Shown: positions 43,733 to 53,351, numbered from the stretch's first letter. The stretch is DNA of 64,000 nucleotides from Chitinophaga tropicalis (GCF_009758205.1 NZ_WRXN01000004.1:310001-374000), one strand, 5' to 3'. Made by a program: numbers and translations. The notes: a model not told the origin generated them from the sequence alone.

Positions 43733-46051
43733 TTATTTCCTTTTGAACCAGGTATCAGGAATAGCCTGTATCTTTCCTCCATTCACCCGATATTCCAGTT
43801 TCAGCGTATAGCCGCCGCCACCTTCAATAAATTTCACTTCAAAGGGATGTAACCCTTTCTGCAGCGCTATCTGGCCGCTTTTCTGAACAGGGGCATGCCA
43901 TCCATCGTTATCTATCACCTTATCATTTTCTATATAAAGGTTGGCACCATCATCCGCAGTAAGGAAAAAGCTGTAGATAGCTGTCTCCGGTACATCTATA
44001 TATCCTTTCAGGGTAGCACCAAAAGGTTTGCCGCCTTTACCCATTCCTTCGGGTATCACTACGTTGGGAATCAGAACGGTGCTATCTGCCGCTTCCGTGA
44101 GCCTGGTCACGCTCTTAATAGAACTATTATAGTAACCCAGTTGCAGGCCCGGCTGCAGCCCTTCTACGATAACAGGCTTAAAGAAAGACTGCTGGCGGTA
44201 GTTAAGGGTATAGATATCGCTGCGGCTGCCGGAAGGGCTGAAAGATGCCAGTTTGATAGTTCCGGGGCCGGGAATGATATAATTAGCAGGCAGCTCAGCA
44301 GATGTTGCTGAGGGAGGCGTACCATCTGTAGTATAGCGGATAGTGATGTCCGGAGCTGGTTTTTCCAGTTTCAGGACCGTTTTGCCCACCAGTACGTTAT
44401 CGTCAGTGAAGCCATCCAGGTCGGGCAGGCGGTAATGTACGTTCAGCTTATCCAGGCGTTTGTACTGGGTGCTTAAGCGGCCGAGGTAACCGTCATAATT
44501 CTCTTTATGCGTCCACAGCACTTCCGCCAGGGCGGTCATACGGGGCATGTACATGAAATCAGCCCGTTTCTCTGAAGGGATATATTCTGTCCAGATGTTA
44601 GCCTGGGCGCCGATGATGAACTTAGCCTGTTCAGGTGTAAGCCCTTTGGGCACCGGCTCAAAGTGATATACGTTGGAAATGGAATTGCGGTCAGGGATAC
44701 CGTCGAAGTACAGCGGGTTGCCCGGTGTCATGATCACCTTGTTACCATGCTGAGCAGCGTGCACCGGTGCGTCAGGTACCCAGCTGCGCCAGTACATGAG
44801 GATAGCGGTTTCACTGATGCCGCCTTCCAGGATCTCGTCCCAGCCAATGAGCTTTTTGCCTTTGGAGTTGAAGTATTTCTCCATTCTTTTTACGAAATAG
44901 CTCTGCAGCTCTTCTACTGTTTTCAGATTGTTGGCTTTCATTACAGAATCGCAGGAAGGGGCTTTGGCCCAGGTGCTCTTTTCTACTTCATCTGCACCCA
45001 GGTGGATATATTTTGAAGGGAAAAGGGCAATTATTTCGGAGAATACGTTCTCTGCAAATTCGTAAGTGGTTTCGTTGCAGGGGCAGATAGGCGTCGTGAA
45101 TAGTGGTCCCCAGGTAGAGCCACCCACGCAACTCAGATAGGGATAGGATTTGATAGCCGCCATCATGTGGCCCGGCATATCAATTTCCGGGATGATCTCT
45201 ACATGGCGGGCAGCCGCGTAGGCTATCACATCTTTCATCTGTTCCTGTGTATAAAACCCTCCGTAAAGGGTTTTGCCGTTGCGCCGGATGATATGGGATT
45301 TATCTATCTCCATATCAGGGTTATCTGCGGCCTTTTTCATGCATACAGAGTCCTGGTTGTTGAACTCGCGCCATGCCCCTTCTTCCGTCAGTTTGGGGTA
45401 TTTTTTTATTTCTATACGCCAGCCCTGATCGTCAGTCAGGTGCAGGTGGAACTTGTTCATTTTGTAAAGCGCCAGCAGGTCAATGAACTTCTTCAGGTAA
45501 TCTACAGAGAAGAAGTGACGGGATACGTCCAGGTGCATACCGCGCCAGCCGTATACCGGGTGGTCGGAGATAGCTGCTGCAGGTATCGCTATTTTAGCCA
45601 GTTTTGCATTCTTTACTCCTTCTATAGCAGAAGGCATGAGCTGACGGAGGGTCTGAATGGCACGGAAAACGCCGGTACCTGTCTTAGCGGCGATAACCAG
45701 TTGTTTTGCTGTGATGTCCAGTGTGTAATCTTCCTCTCCCGCCAGTTGTTCATTCTGTTTCAGAACAATACTGCCTGCAGCGGCGTTGGTGGTGGTAGCC
45801 AGTTGTGCCCCCAATCCCTGCCTGATGAGCGCCTGTAACTGTGTTACTTCGTTCGCAAAAAGCTTCTTATTAGCCTGCAGTACCAGCTTTGTTTTGGTGG
45901 TGATGACAAATTCACCCTGCCTTGCTTCCAGTTGCTGAGGATAGGGAATGATGCCGTAACGGGGAGATGTTGTTTCCTGCGCACGGGCGGTAGAGATACC
46001 CAGCAATGCGCTGAGCAGCAATACGCCGGTAAGCCTGAATGATTTGAACAT
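43733..46051 (-). CDS. GH20 beta-N-acetylhexosaminidase with CHB_HEX_C and PA14 domains
   Basis: An exported enzyme removing terminal GlcNAc/GalNAc, for example from chitin oligomers. I chose the Met at 46051 (MFKSFRLTGVLLL), which gives a clean signal peptide; the ATG at 46069 adds six residues. Domains: GH20b (about 35-155), GH20 catalytic barrel (155-500) with the Asp-Glu pair in HLGADEVEKS (residues 354-355), a chitobiase C-terminal-like domain (RYTTDGTPPSATS) and a PA14 domain at the end (FFLTADDGANLYIENDKVIDNDGWH). It is monocistronic, ended by hairpin E. Confidence 0.93.
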   Translation of the reverse strand: MFKSFRLTGVLLLSALLGISTARAQETTSPRYGIIPYPQQLEARQGEFVITTKTKLVLQANKKLFANEVTQLQALIRQGLGAQLATTTNAAAGSIVLKQNEQLAGEEDYTLDITAKQLVIAAKTGTGVFRAIQTLRQLMPSAIEGVKNAKLAKIAIPAAAISDHPVYGWRGMHLDVSRHFFSVDYLKKFIDLLALYKMNKFHLHLTDDQGWRIEIKKYPKLTEEGAWREFNNQDSVCMKKAADNPDMEIDKSHIIRRNGKTLYGGFYTQEQMKDVIAYAAARHVEIIPEIDMPGHMMAAIKSYPYLSCVGGSTWGPLFTTPICPCNETTYEFAENVFSEIIALFPSKYIHLGADEVEKSTWAKAPSCDSVMKANNLKTVEELQSYFVKRMEKYFNSKGKKLIGWDEILEGGISETAILMYWRSWVPDAPVHAAQHGNKVIMTPGNPLYFDGIPDRNSISNVYHFEPVPKGLTPEQAKFIIGAQANIWTEYIPSEKRADFMYMPRMTALAEVLWTHKENYDGYLGRLSTQYKRLDKLNVHYRLPDLDGFTDDNVLVGKTVLKLEKPAPDITIRYTTDGTPPSATSAELPANYIIPGPGTIKLASFSPSGSRSDIYTLNYRQQSFFKPVIVEGLQPGLQLGYYNSSIKSVTRLTEAADSTVLIPNVVIPEGMGKGGKPFGATLKGYIDVPETAIYSFFLTADDGANLYIENDKVIDNDGWHAPVQKSGQIALQKGLHPFEVKFIEGGGGYTLKLEYRVNGGKIQAIPDTWFKRK

Positions 46052-46127
46052 AATAAATTCTTTAAGCATGATAAGGAAGGGGCAAAATACCCCGAATATC
46101 AGCAGTAAACTGATGCCATATTGATCA

Positions 46128-46760
46128 TTACTGGAGTAATATTGACGTTTGCTCCTGCCAGGACGTTATCTTCAGTTTTTCGAAGAAAGCTGTCTCCTCT
46201 ATTTCCATGACCTGTCCCGGTTGCAGGCTGCCCAGTTCCAGGTCTTCGATAGACACCCGGATGAGCCGGTGGCAATGGTGCCGGATGGCGGCCATCATCT
46301 TCCGGATCTGGCGGAATTTGCCTTCGGTCAGCGTAATGAGCAACCAGCTGTGAGCCAGGTCAGGTCTCAGTTCATGAGCGCGGGGAAAGAGGTTTGCAGG
46401 CTTTTCTACCAGTTCCACATGACAGGGGGAGGTGATATAGTCCACCCCTCCTTTTATACGGATAGATACGCCGTTACGCAGCTGTTCCAGCGTTTCCTGG
46501 CTGACGATGTTCTTTACCTGTACAAGATAAGTACGTTTATGAGGTGTTTCGCTTTCAAACAGCAGCTTTGTAACTTTCTTGTTGGTGGTGAGGATAAGCA
46601 GGCCTTCGGAATGATTGTCCAGCCGGCCAACGGCATGTGTTCCTTCGGGGAAGTTATAGTCCAGGTCTCCCAGTAAATTCACCTTATCAGGACTGATAAA
46701 CTGTGAGACCATATCATATGGTTTATTGATGACAAAATACCGGTGGCCGCTTTCGTTCAT
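46128..46760 (-). CDS. rRNA pseudouridine synthase, RsuA/RluE type
   Basis: A 210-residue enzyme of the RsuA/RluB/E/F family that isomerises uridine in rRNA. The catalytic Asp is Asp48 in GRLDNHSEGLLI; KPYDMVSQF near residue 13 and LTEGKFRQIRKMMAAIRH near 145 are family motifs. There is no N-terminal S4 domain, which fits RluE (23S U2457) better than RsuA or RluB, though the target cannot be proven from sequence. It is divergent from the GH127 gene. Confidence 0.9.
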   Translation of the reverse strand: MNESGHRYFVINKPYDMVSQFISPDKVNLLGDLDYNFPEGTHAVGRLDNHSEGLLILTTNKKVTKLLFESETPHKRTYLVQVKNIVSQETLEQLRNGVSIRIKGGVDYITSPCHVELVEKPANLFPRAHELRPDLAHSWLLITLTEGKFRQIRKMMAAIRHHCHRLIRVSIEDLELGSLQPGQVMEIEETAFFEKLKITSWQEQTSILLQ

Positions 46761-46834
46761 ATACTGCTATTGAATCTGCTAAGATATGTGCAAATCTGAT
46801 TAATATCTTTCTAATTTCTTTTATTAACTATGAA

Positions 46835-46842
46835 TAATTTAG
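46835..46842 (+). promoter_or_regulatory. Possible -7 box of the GH127-M61 operon
   Basis: TAATTTAG, one mismatch from TAnnTTTG, ends four bases before the ATG at 46847. The same TAATTTAGCC string precedes the gene at 9143. A nearly leaderless transcript is implied. Confidence 0.4.
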
Positions 46843-46846
46843 CCAT

Positions 46847-49261
46847 ATGCAACCACTTCATACAAAAGCGCTGGGCCTGGTACTACTGGCAGGCCTCTGG
46901 CAGACAGGAAAGTCGCAGCTGAAAAAAGATTATCCCATACAGCCTGTAGCATTTACCCAGGTAAATGTAACAGACAATTTCTGGGCACCCAAGATCAGAG
47001 TGAATGCGGATGTTACTATCCCTTATACGCTGGAGCAATGCCGGAAGACGGGCAGGATAGATAACTTCAAAAGGGCGGCTCATACTATTCCGGGCGATTC
47101 CATGACGGAATATACTTTTGACGATACAGACCTGTATAAAGTGATAGAAGGCGCCTCCTATGGCCTGCAGGTGAAAAAGAACCCGGAGCTGGAAAACTAC
47201 CTGGACACGCTGATATCTATCATTGGCGCGGCACAGGAAAAGGATGGATACCTGTATACTTTCAGGACTGTCAACTCTTCACATCCGCATCCGTGGATAG
47301 GTACGAGGCGCTGGGAGGAAGAAGAAGACCTGAGCCATGAGCTATATAACTCCGGTCACCTGTTTGAAGCGGCCGTAGCGCATTACCAGGCGACCGGCAA
47401 GCGGAACCTGCTGGACATAGCTATTAAAAATGCAGACCTGCTGGTGAAGACATTCGGGTTTGGAAAAGAGGAGCGATTTCCTGGTCACCAGATAGTGGAA
47501 ACCGGGCTGACAAAGATGTACAGGGTTACCGGCAAGAAAGAATACCTGGACCTTGCCAAGTTCTTCCTGGATGTACGTGGTCCGGGGAAAAAGCACAGTG
47601 GGGAATATAACCAGTCCTATAAAAAAGTAGTGGACCAGCATGAGGCCGTGGGGCATGCAGTGCGCGCTACCTACATGTATACCGGTATGGCTGACGTAGC
47701 TGCACTGACGGGCGATCAGCAATACCTTCGTGCTATAGATGATATCTGGCATGACGTGGTGGAAAAGAAACTATATGTTACCGGTGGTATTGGCGCTACC
47801 GGGAATGGAGAGGCTTTCGGTAAACCATATGAACTGCCTAATATGTCAGCCTATGCAGAGACCTGCGCCGCTATTGCCAATGTATACTGGAACAGCCGTA
47901 TGTTCCTCCTGCATGGAGATGCCAAGTACATAGATATACTGGAGCGTACTTTATATAACGGTTTGCTGAGCGGAGTGTCTCTGAGCGGAGACCGTTTCTT
48001 CTATCCCAATCCGCTGGCATCTATGGGTCAGCATCAGCGTAGCGCATGGTTCGGCTGCGCCTGTTGTATTTCCAATATGACACGCTTCCTGCCTTCTATG
48101 CCAGGATACATTTATGCACAGAATAAGAATGACCTGTATGTGAACCTCTTTGCCGGCAATACGGCCAACATCACATTACCAGCCGGAAAAGTGCAGATAG
48201 TACAGCAGACAAATTATCCGTGGGAAGGAAAGGTAAGCATTGCCGTTACACCAGCAAAAGCTACTGCCTTTGCGTTGCATATCCGTATACCGGAATGGGC
48301 GGCAGGTAAACCGGTACCTGGCAACCTGTACTTTGATGCAGACAGCAGCGGGAAGAAGAAGATAAATATCCTGCTGAACGGTGAGCCGTTGAAATACCAG
48401 TTAGTGAAAGGTTATGCGGTGATACAACGGACCTGGAAAGCGGGAGATAAGATCAGCTTTGAGTTCCCAATGGAGGTGCAGAAAGTGCTTGCCAACAGCG
48501 AAGTAAAAAGCGATGTAAACCGTTTTGCGCTGGAGCGTGGGCCTATCATGTACTGCCTGGAAGGACCGGATAACAAGGATGCTACTGTGCAGAATATAGT
48601 GGTAAATAAAAATGCGGCGGTGAATGCAGTATACAAACCTGATATGCTGAACGGCGTGACCGTACTGGAAATGCAGGGAACTTCCTCCAGCAGGCAGCTG
48701 AACAGCGATAAGCTGATAAACACAACGCAGGAAGTGACCGCTATCCCCTACTATGCCTGGGCTAACCGCGGACCAAGTGAAATGACAGTATGGATACCAT
48801 ACGAAGCATCAGCTTCAAGGCCTAAGCCAGCACCGACCATCGCATCCAAAGCAAAGATCAGCGCTTCTACTCCTAACAGGAGGATGTATATGGCGTTGAA
48901 CGACCAGTATGAACCAGCTAACTCAAACGATAATACGGGCGTATATCTTCACTGGTGGCCCAAGCATAACACCCTGGAGTGGGTACAGTATGATTTTGAC
49001 CAGGAATACAGCGTATCATCATCGCAGGTATACTGGTATGATGACAGTCCGTTTGGAGATTGCCGCATACCGGCTTCCTGGAGGATATTGTACAAACAGG
49101 GAGATCAGTGGGTGCCGGTGAAAAACACAACTCCTTATCCCGTTTCAAAAGATAAATACGACAGCGTACAGTTTGAACCGGTGAAAACAAAAGCATTACG
49201 ACTGGAGATACAACTGCCGGTATCCAATGCTTCCGGTATTCATGAATGGATCGTAAAATAA
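46847..49261 (+). CDS. GH127 beta-L-arabinofuranosidase-type hydrolase
   Basis: An 804-residue exported enzyme (signal peptide about 1-23). The N-terminal (alpha/alpha)6 barrel has VTGGIGATGNGEAFGKPYELPN and YAETCAAIANVYW. The zinc/catalytic cysteine motif FGCACCISNMTRF (Cys404, Cys406, Cys407) is intact, as in HypBA1-type enzymes. Beta-sandwich domains follow (about 430-640). The last 130 residues (WVQYDFDQEYSVSSSQVYWYDD) look like a coagulation-factor 5/8 or CBM32-like domain. It probably removes beta-L-arabinofuranose from plant glycoproteins or arabinans. Four bases separate it from the M61 peptidase gene. Confidence 0.88.
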   Translation: MQPLHTKALGLVLLAGLWQTGKSQLKKDYPIQPVAFTQVNVTDNFWAPKIRVNADVTIPYTLEQCRKTGRIDNFKRAAHTIPGDSMTEYTFDDTDLYKVIEGASYGLQVKKNPELENYLDTLISIIGAAQEKDGYLYTFRTVNSSHPHPWIGTRRWEEEEDLSHELYNSGHLFEAAVAHYQATGKRNLLDIAIKNADLLVKTFGFGKEERFPGHQIVETGLTKMYRVTGKKEYLDLAKFFLDVRGPGKKHSGEYNQSYKKVVDQHEAVGHAVRATYMYTGMADVAALTGDQQYLRAIDDIWHDVVEKKLYVTGGIGATGNGEAFGKPYELPNMSAYAETCAAIANVYWNSRMFLLHGDAKYIDILERTLYNGLLSGVSLSGDRFFYPNPLASMGQHQRSAWFGCACCISNMTRFLPSMPGYIYAQNKNDLYVNLFAGNTANITLPAGKVQIVQQTNYPWEGKVSIAVTPAKATAFALHIRIPEWAAGKPVPGNLYFDADSSGKKKINILLNGEPLKYQLVKGYAVIQRTWKAGDKISFEFPMEVQKVLANSEVKSDVNRFALERGPIMYCLEGPDNKDATVQNIVVNKNAAVNAVYKPDMLNGVTVLEMQGTSSSRQLNSDKLINTTQEVTAIPYYAWANRGPSEMTVWIPYEASASRPKPAPTIASKAKISASTPNRRMYMALNDQYEPANSNDNTGVYLHWWPKHNTLEWVQYDFDQEYSVSSSQVYWYDDSPFGDCRIPASWRILYKQGDQWVPVKNTTPYPVSKDKYDSVQFEPVKTKALRLEIQLPVSNASGIHEWIVK

Positions 49262-49265
49262 ACAC

Positions 49266-50714
49266 ATGAAGCGTTACTGTCTCTTATTCCTATGCGGCTT
49301 TATCCAGGCTGCCACAGCCCAGGTGCATTATGAACTGGCTGTTGAACCAGCCAAGAAAAATATACATGTTGACCTGCAGGTAAGCGGATTGAAAAAGGAT
49401 TCGCTTTTGCTGAAGATGCCTACATGGACGCCCGGTTATTACCAGTTCATGAATTATGCAGAGAAGGTATCTGGTTTTGAAGTGGAAGGTGGCGGCGGCT
49501 GGCGGCATGCACAGAAGAATACATGGGTGGTTGATTGTAAAGGGAAAAGTACAGTGCATATATCTTACGACGTGAAGGCTGACAGGAACTTTGTAGCAGG
49601 CAACTATGTGGATAGTGCGCATGCGTTCATCTCTCCCGCCGGCGTGTGTATGTATACAGAAGGGAAAGTGACGGTGCATGTAAAGCCTTTTCCAGGGTGG
49701 AATAAAATAGCCAGCGGAATGGATACGCTGGCAGACGGGAGCTTCCAGGCCGCAGACTTTGATCAGTTATATGACAGCCCGATACTGGCAGGGAAGCTGG
49801 AAACGCTTCCCTCCTTTTCTGTACGCGGTGTACCTCATTATTTTACCGGGTATAACCTGGATGAATTTGACAAGGTGAAATTTACCGGTGATATGAAGAG
49901 GATAGTGGAAAGCGCTGTCAATATTATAGGTGATATTCCCTACAAACATTACACGTTCTTAAGCATAGGCCCGGGTATGGGAGGTATTGAGCATCTCAAC
50001 TCTACTGCCGTATCTTTCTCCGGCGAAGCCCTGGAAGATCCTACCGGCAGGTTACAGATGTACAGTTTCCTGGCGCATGAATATTTTCACCATTACAATG
50101 TAAAGCGGATACGTCCTGTTGAGCTGGGACCGTTCGATTATGAGAATGGCAGCAGGACTGAAATGCTGTGGATGTCTGAAGGGTTTACTGTTTATTACGA
50201 ATATCTTATAGTACGGAGGGCGGGGTTGAGTACCTCTGAGGAATGCCTGCAGCAGTTAAAGCATAACATTGTTGCACACGAGAGGAGGCCGGGGAAGGCT
50301 TATCAGTCGCTCGTACAATCCAGCTGGAATACATGGTCAGACGGTCCTTTTGGGGGTGGCGCCAAAAGCATTTCCTACTATGAAAAAGGGCCTATCATAG
50401 CATTGCTGATGGATCTGCAGATCAGGCATAATACAAACAATAAAAAGAGCCTGGATGACGTGATGCAGTTGTTGTATAAGCGCTATTACCAGCAGGCAGG
50501 AAGAGGGTTTACAGGCAGTGAGTTCAGGGCCGTGTGTGAGGAAGTGGCCGGAGGCTCGCTGGAGGAAATATTCAGTTATGTGTCTACGGTTAAGCCGATT
50601 GATTATAACAAGTACCTAGCTTATGCGGGGTTAGTGGCGGATAAAGGTTTTGAGATAAAGCGGGTGTCAAAGCCGGGAAAGCTAGAAACGGCTATTTGTG
50701 AGAGTATTTTTTAG
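49266..50714 (+). CDS. M61-family metallopeptidase without PDZ domain
   Basis: A 482-residue exported peptidase (signal peptide 1-18). The N-terminal M61 beta domain has MPTWTPGYYQFMNYAEKV. The zinc site is HEYFHH (His271, Glu272, His275) with the third ligand Glu305 in MSEGFTVYYE. Most M61 enzymes continue into a C-terminal PDZ domain of about 100 residues; this one stops soon after the catalytic unit (YLAYAGLVAD, then a short basic tail). Either it is a natural short form or the end was lost; the AT-rich patch begins at its stop codon. It is probably co-transcribed with GH127. Confidence 0.87.
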   Translation: MKRYCLLFLCGFIQAATAQVHYELAVEPAKKNIHVDLQVSGLKKDSLLLKMPTWTPGYYQFMNYAEKVSGFEVEGGGGWRHAQKNTWVVDCKGKSTVHISYDVKADRNFVAGNYVDSAHAFISPAGVCMYTEGKVTVHVKPFPGWNKIASGMDTLADGSFQAADFDQLYDSPILAGKLETLPSFSVRGVPHYFTGYNLDEFDKVKFTGDMKRIVESAVNIIGDIPYKHYTFLSIGPGMGGIEHLNSTAVSFSGEALEDPTGRLQMYSFLAHEYFHHYNVKRIRPVELGPFDYENGSRTEMLWMSEGFTVYYEYLIVRRAGLSTSEECLQQLKHNIVAHERRPGKAYQSLVQSSWNTWSDGPFGGGAKSISYYEKGPIIALLMDLQIRHNTNNKKSLDDVMQLLYKRYYQQAGRGFTGSEFRAVCEEVAGGSLEEIFSYVSTVKPIDYNKYLAYAGLVADKGFEIKRVSKPGKLETAICESIF

Positions 50715-50790
50715 GAGGGTTTGGGATATACAATAGTTGTGCAATAAGTGTCAATAAGGGAAAAGTGCTTGTAACAAACGTGGAACATAG

Positions 50791-51021
50791 TACTATCAGT
50801 GGACAATTACTATTTTATCGATATATCCTAAAGACTTTTTTTGGAGAGATTGGGTTACTTATAGCCTCTTACTAACCCTCCCTGTAAATTTTATCAGTCT
50901 GACTTATCGTTATGCAGAACCCAACTCCTACTTTCCGGTATTACTAATCCAGTTATTGACTTTCATTTTAATCAGTTGGATTATTTATAAATTCTTTTTA
51001 AGAAACATGAAAAAAGTATGA
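50791..51021 (+). pseudogene. Start-less membrane-protein reading frame, probable remnant
   Basis: From after a TAG at 50788 to TGA at 51019-51021 there are 76 open codons without ATG before the very end. The translation is coherent: an aromatic stretch (YPKDFFWRDW) then two hydrophobic segments and a basic end (KFFLRNMKKV), like the C-terminus of a small membrane protein. A GTG-started frame at 50780-50875 overlaps it in another phase (SGQLLFYRYILKTFFGEIGLL), so an upstream frameshift may separate two halves of one gene. The rest of 50715-51337 is AT-rich and shows no other gene. Confidence 0.4.
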
Positions 51022-51337
51022 CTGATTAAAATTTATTATTTTTTGATAAACTCTCCTGTTACATCATAAGTTAATTCTGACAATGAATGACTACTCCTCT
51101 CCGCCTCATGGCAGAGAAAATAGATTGATTAAATAAAAAAGAAGGAGTTAAAAGTCAGAGAAAGAAATTGGGACCCCAACGGTTTGCAAGTCTAAGGTAA
51201 TTAAATCTAATAAACAAAAAAGATAGTATGAAGTAGTGTGGGACCGGCTAAGATTTTAAACAGGTGTACCCAAAACGATAAAATATAAACTCACCAAATC
51301 ACTATTTTCAGCTATATACATGAAAATGCTTTGTTTT

Positions 51338-51345
51338 TAAATTTG
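51338..51345 (+). promoter_or_regulatory. -7 box of the orphan lipoprotein gene
   Basis: TAAATTTG matches TAnnTTTG exactly and ends 13 bases before the ATG at 51359. No spaced TTTG -33 box is clear. Confidence 0.45.
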
Positions 51346-51358
51346 CCAAAAAATTGAC

Positions 51359-52288
51359 ATGATCAGATCTTCAGTCCTAACAACCTATATACTCATATTG
51401 CTACAGGCCTTCGTGGCTTGTACTTCATCTACCGAAAGCAATACTCCGAAGACGAAGTTCTCATTAAGCTTCCGTCAGGATGCCGGGAATGTAGATTCAG
51501 CCAGGGTCATTGCTGAATGGAGAGGGCTTATCACTTTAACGGACCCTAATCCGGAATTTGGCTCTGCATTTGAAGTATCGTTAAAAAAACAGGATACTTC
51601 CCTGGTATTAGAGATCTCCCCCGAACTGGTGACAGATCATCGCCAAAACCTACAACTGTTTTTAGACTCTTTAGTGAAACACCCCTCTTTATTGTCTCCG
51701 GCAGCGAAGGCACAGATAAAAATACACGAGGATGACACGGAGCTCCTGACACTTTTAAAGCTGAAAACACGCGATTCTTTCACCTTTCAACCTCTTCCGG
51801 AAACCGCTTACTGGACATACCAACACCAGGAAATTCCCAGCTACGGAGGGCTTAAACAATCCTATGTAAGCACCTATCTGACCTATAAGCTGGCGGATCC
51901 AATTCCCTCTCTACAATATACACTGGGATTCAATGATGAAGGAGGAGAAAAAAACGCTGTGCAGAACGCTCTCGCATCCATATTTCAAAGTATGCCTCCT
52001 TCTACTATAGATTATTCAATAACTACAGGAAATGCTCCTGTGGATAGTGGCTGGAAAGATCTGACAAATAATTACCGTTTATTTGTTGATTCGAACCAAA
52101 TTACCCTCAATTGGACTACTATAGACTTTGAGTTCCATACTTTCTCTCCCATATTGGATCAGGATACCCTTATTAAAAGCAACATTGCTAAACTACCTGC
52201 GGCAAATCCTGTAATTTATCATGTATTGATGGCGCCGGAGTTATCCCGCGTGCTAAAGTCCTATCAGTTTATCATCGTCATGAATTAA
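51359..52288 (+). CDS. Orphan lipoprotein of unknown function
   Basis: A 309-residue lipoprotein (signal peptide ending FVACTSS, Cys21). I do not recognise the mature protein: a polar beta-rich region (RVIAEWRGLITLTDPNPEFG), a helical Leu/Lys-rich middle (HPSLLSPAAKAQIKI) and a C-terminal beta region ending FIIVMN. Base composition is more AT-rich and codon choice less like that of neighbouring genes. It stands alone, with its own promoter, in an AT-rich patch next to a probable gene remnant, so recent acquisition is possible. Confidence 0.72.
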   Translation: MIRSSVLTTYILILLQAFVACTSSTESNTPKTKFSLSFRQDAGNVDSARVIAEWRGLITLTDPNPEFGSAFEVSLKKQDTSLVLEISPELVTDHRQNLQLFLDSLVKHPSLLSPAAKAQIKIHEDDTELLTLLKLKTRDSFTFQPLPETAYWTYQHQEIPSYGGLKQSYVSTYLTYKLADPIPSLQYTLGFNDEGGEKNAVQNALASIFQSMPPSTIDYSITTGNAPVDSGWKDLTNNYRLFVDSNQITLNWTTIDFEFHTFSPILDQDTLIKSNIAKLPAANPVIYHVLMAPELSRVLKSYQFIIVMN

Positions 52289-52429
52289 GCCTCCCCCTCA
52301 GGATTCAGGTACCAATCCACTGATACCGCTGGACGCTCAAAGAAATGTATTGACGCATGAAGATATACGACATCTTGAGCAGCAATAGCTTTATTATAAA
52401 TCAACCGATCCGGGCAACGATTTTTTAAC

Positions 52430-52437
52430 TAAGTTTG
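52430..52437 (+). promoter_or_regulatory. -7 box of the metallo-hydrolase gene
   Basis: TAAGTTTG matches TAnnTTTG exactly and ends seven bases before the ATG at 52445, again implying a very short leader. Confidence 0.5.
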
Positions 52438-52444
52438 CAGTGCT

Positions 52445-53266
52445 ATGTCACTGTACATTACTTCATTAAACTCAGGCAGTAACGGGAATTGCTACTACAT
52501 CGGGAACGATACGGAAGCCGTGCTGGTAGATGCGGGTCTTTCCTGCAGGGAAACAGAGCGCCGCATGAAGCGCCTGGGATTAAGTATGCATACAGTGAAA
52601 GCTGTTTTTATCTCACATGAACATACAGACCATATCAAAGGTCTGGAAGTCCTTTCAAAAAAATACAGTTTACCCGTTTATATTACTGAAAGCACCTTAA
52701 AAAGCGGTGGTCTTACTTTACAGGAAAATGCGGCATTGCCATTTGAGGCTTATATACCTGTACAGATAGGTAATATTTCCGTGACAGCTTTCCCCAAGTT
52801 CCATGATGCCATAGAACCACATAGCTTCCTGTTATCCTGTAATGATATCAAAATAGGTGTATTTACAGATATAGGAATTCCCTGTGAACATCTTATCAAA
52901 CATTTCCAGCAATGTCATGCTGCTTTCCTGGAAACTAATTATGATGAGCAGATGCTGGAACGGGGACGTTATCCCTGGCATCTTAAAAACAGGATACGCG
53001 GCGGGAAAGGGCATCTTTCCAACAGGCAGGCGCTGGAATTGTTTAGGACCCATAAGCCGGCGTTTATGAGCCATCTGCTGCTCTCCCATCTGTCAAAAGA
53101 TAATAATGATCCTGATATGGTGCAGGAGCTGTTCAGACAGCATGCCGGGCAGACGGAAATCATTGTAGCTTCGAGGTTTAATGAAACGGCTGTGTTCCAG
53201 ATCAGGCGTGCGGATGATGTTAGTTTGAAAAAAGAGGTTTATACGCAGGGGCAGCTTTGTTTTTGA
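52445..53266 (+). CDS. MBL-fold metallo-hydrolase, YycJ/WalJ-like
   Basis: A 273-residue cytoplasmic metallo-beta-lactamase-fold protein. SLNSGSNGNCYYIG opens the fold and ISHEHTDHIKGLE (His58, His60, Asp62, His63) binds two metals; further ligands lie near FPKFHDAIEPHSF, TDIGIPCEHL and HLLLSHLSKDN. The family resembles YycJ/WalJ, linked in Firmicutes to replication and cell-wall coordination, and acts as a nuclease-like enzyme in some cases. The exact role here is not fixed by context. Hairpin F follows its stop codon. Confidence 0.88.
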   Translation: MSLYITSLNSGSNGNCYYIGNDTEAVLVDAGLSCRETERRMKRLGLSMHTVKAVFISHEHTDHIKGLEVLSKKYSLPVYITESTLKSGGLTLQENAALPFEAYIPVQIGNISVTAFPKFHDAIEPHSFLLSCNDIKIGVFTDIGIPCEHLIKHFQQCHAAFLETNYDEQMLERGRYPWHLKNRIRGGKGHLSNRQALELFRTHKPAFMSHLLLSHLSKDNNDPDMVQELFRQHAGQTEIIVASRFNETAVFQIRRADDVSLKKEVYTQGQLCF

Positions 53267-53306
53267 GAATGATCAGATACTTTTTATGATAGTGAGTAGG
53301 GAATTG

Positions 53307-53351
53307 CTCAAAAAAATTGCTTTTGCCGAAAGCAAAAGCAATTTTTTTGAG
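53307..53351. terminator. Intergenic hairpin, family copy F
   Basis: A perfect 20-bp stem (53307-53326 with 53332-53351) with CGAAA loop and the GGGAATTG left flank, placed behind the plus-strand metallo-hydrolase gene. Confidence 0.85.

Noticed and set aside
45167..45838. Plus-strand open frame (223 codons) inside the GH20 gene
   Set aside because: It is antisense to the catalytic domain, with a low-complexity aromatic/Cys-rich translation and no family resemblance.
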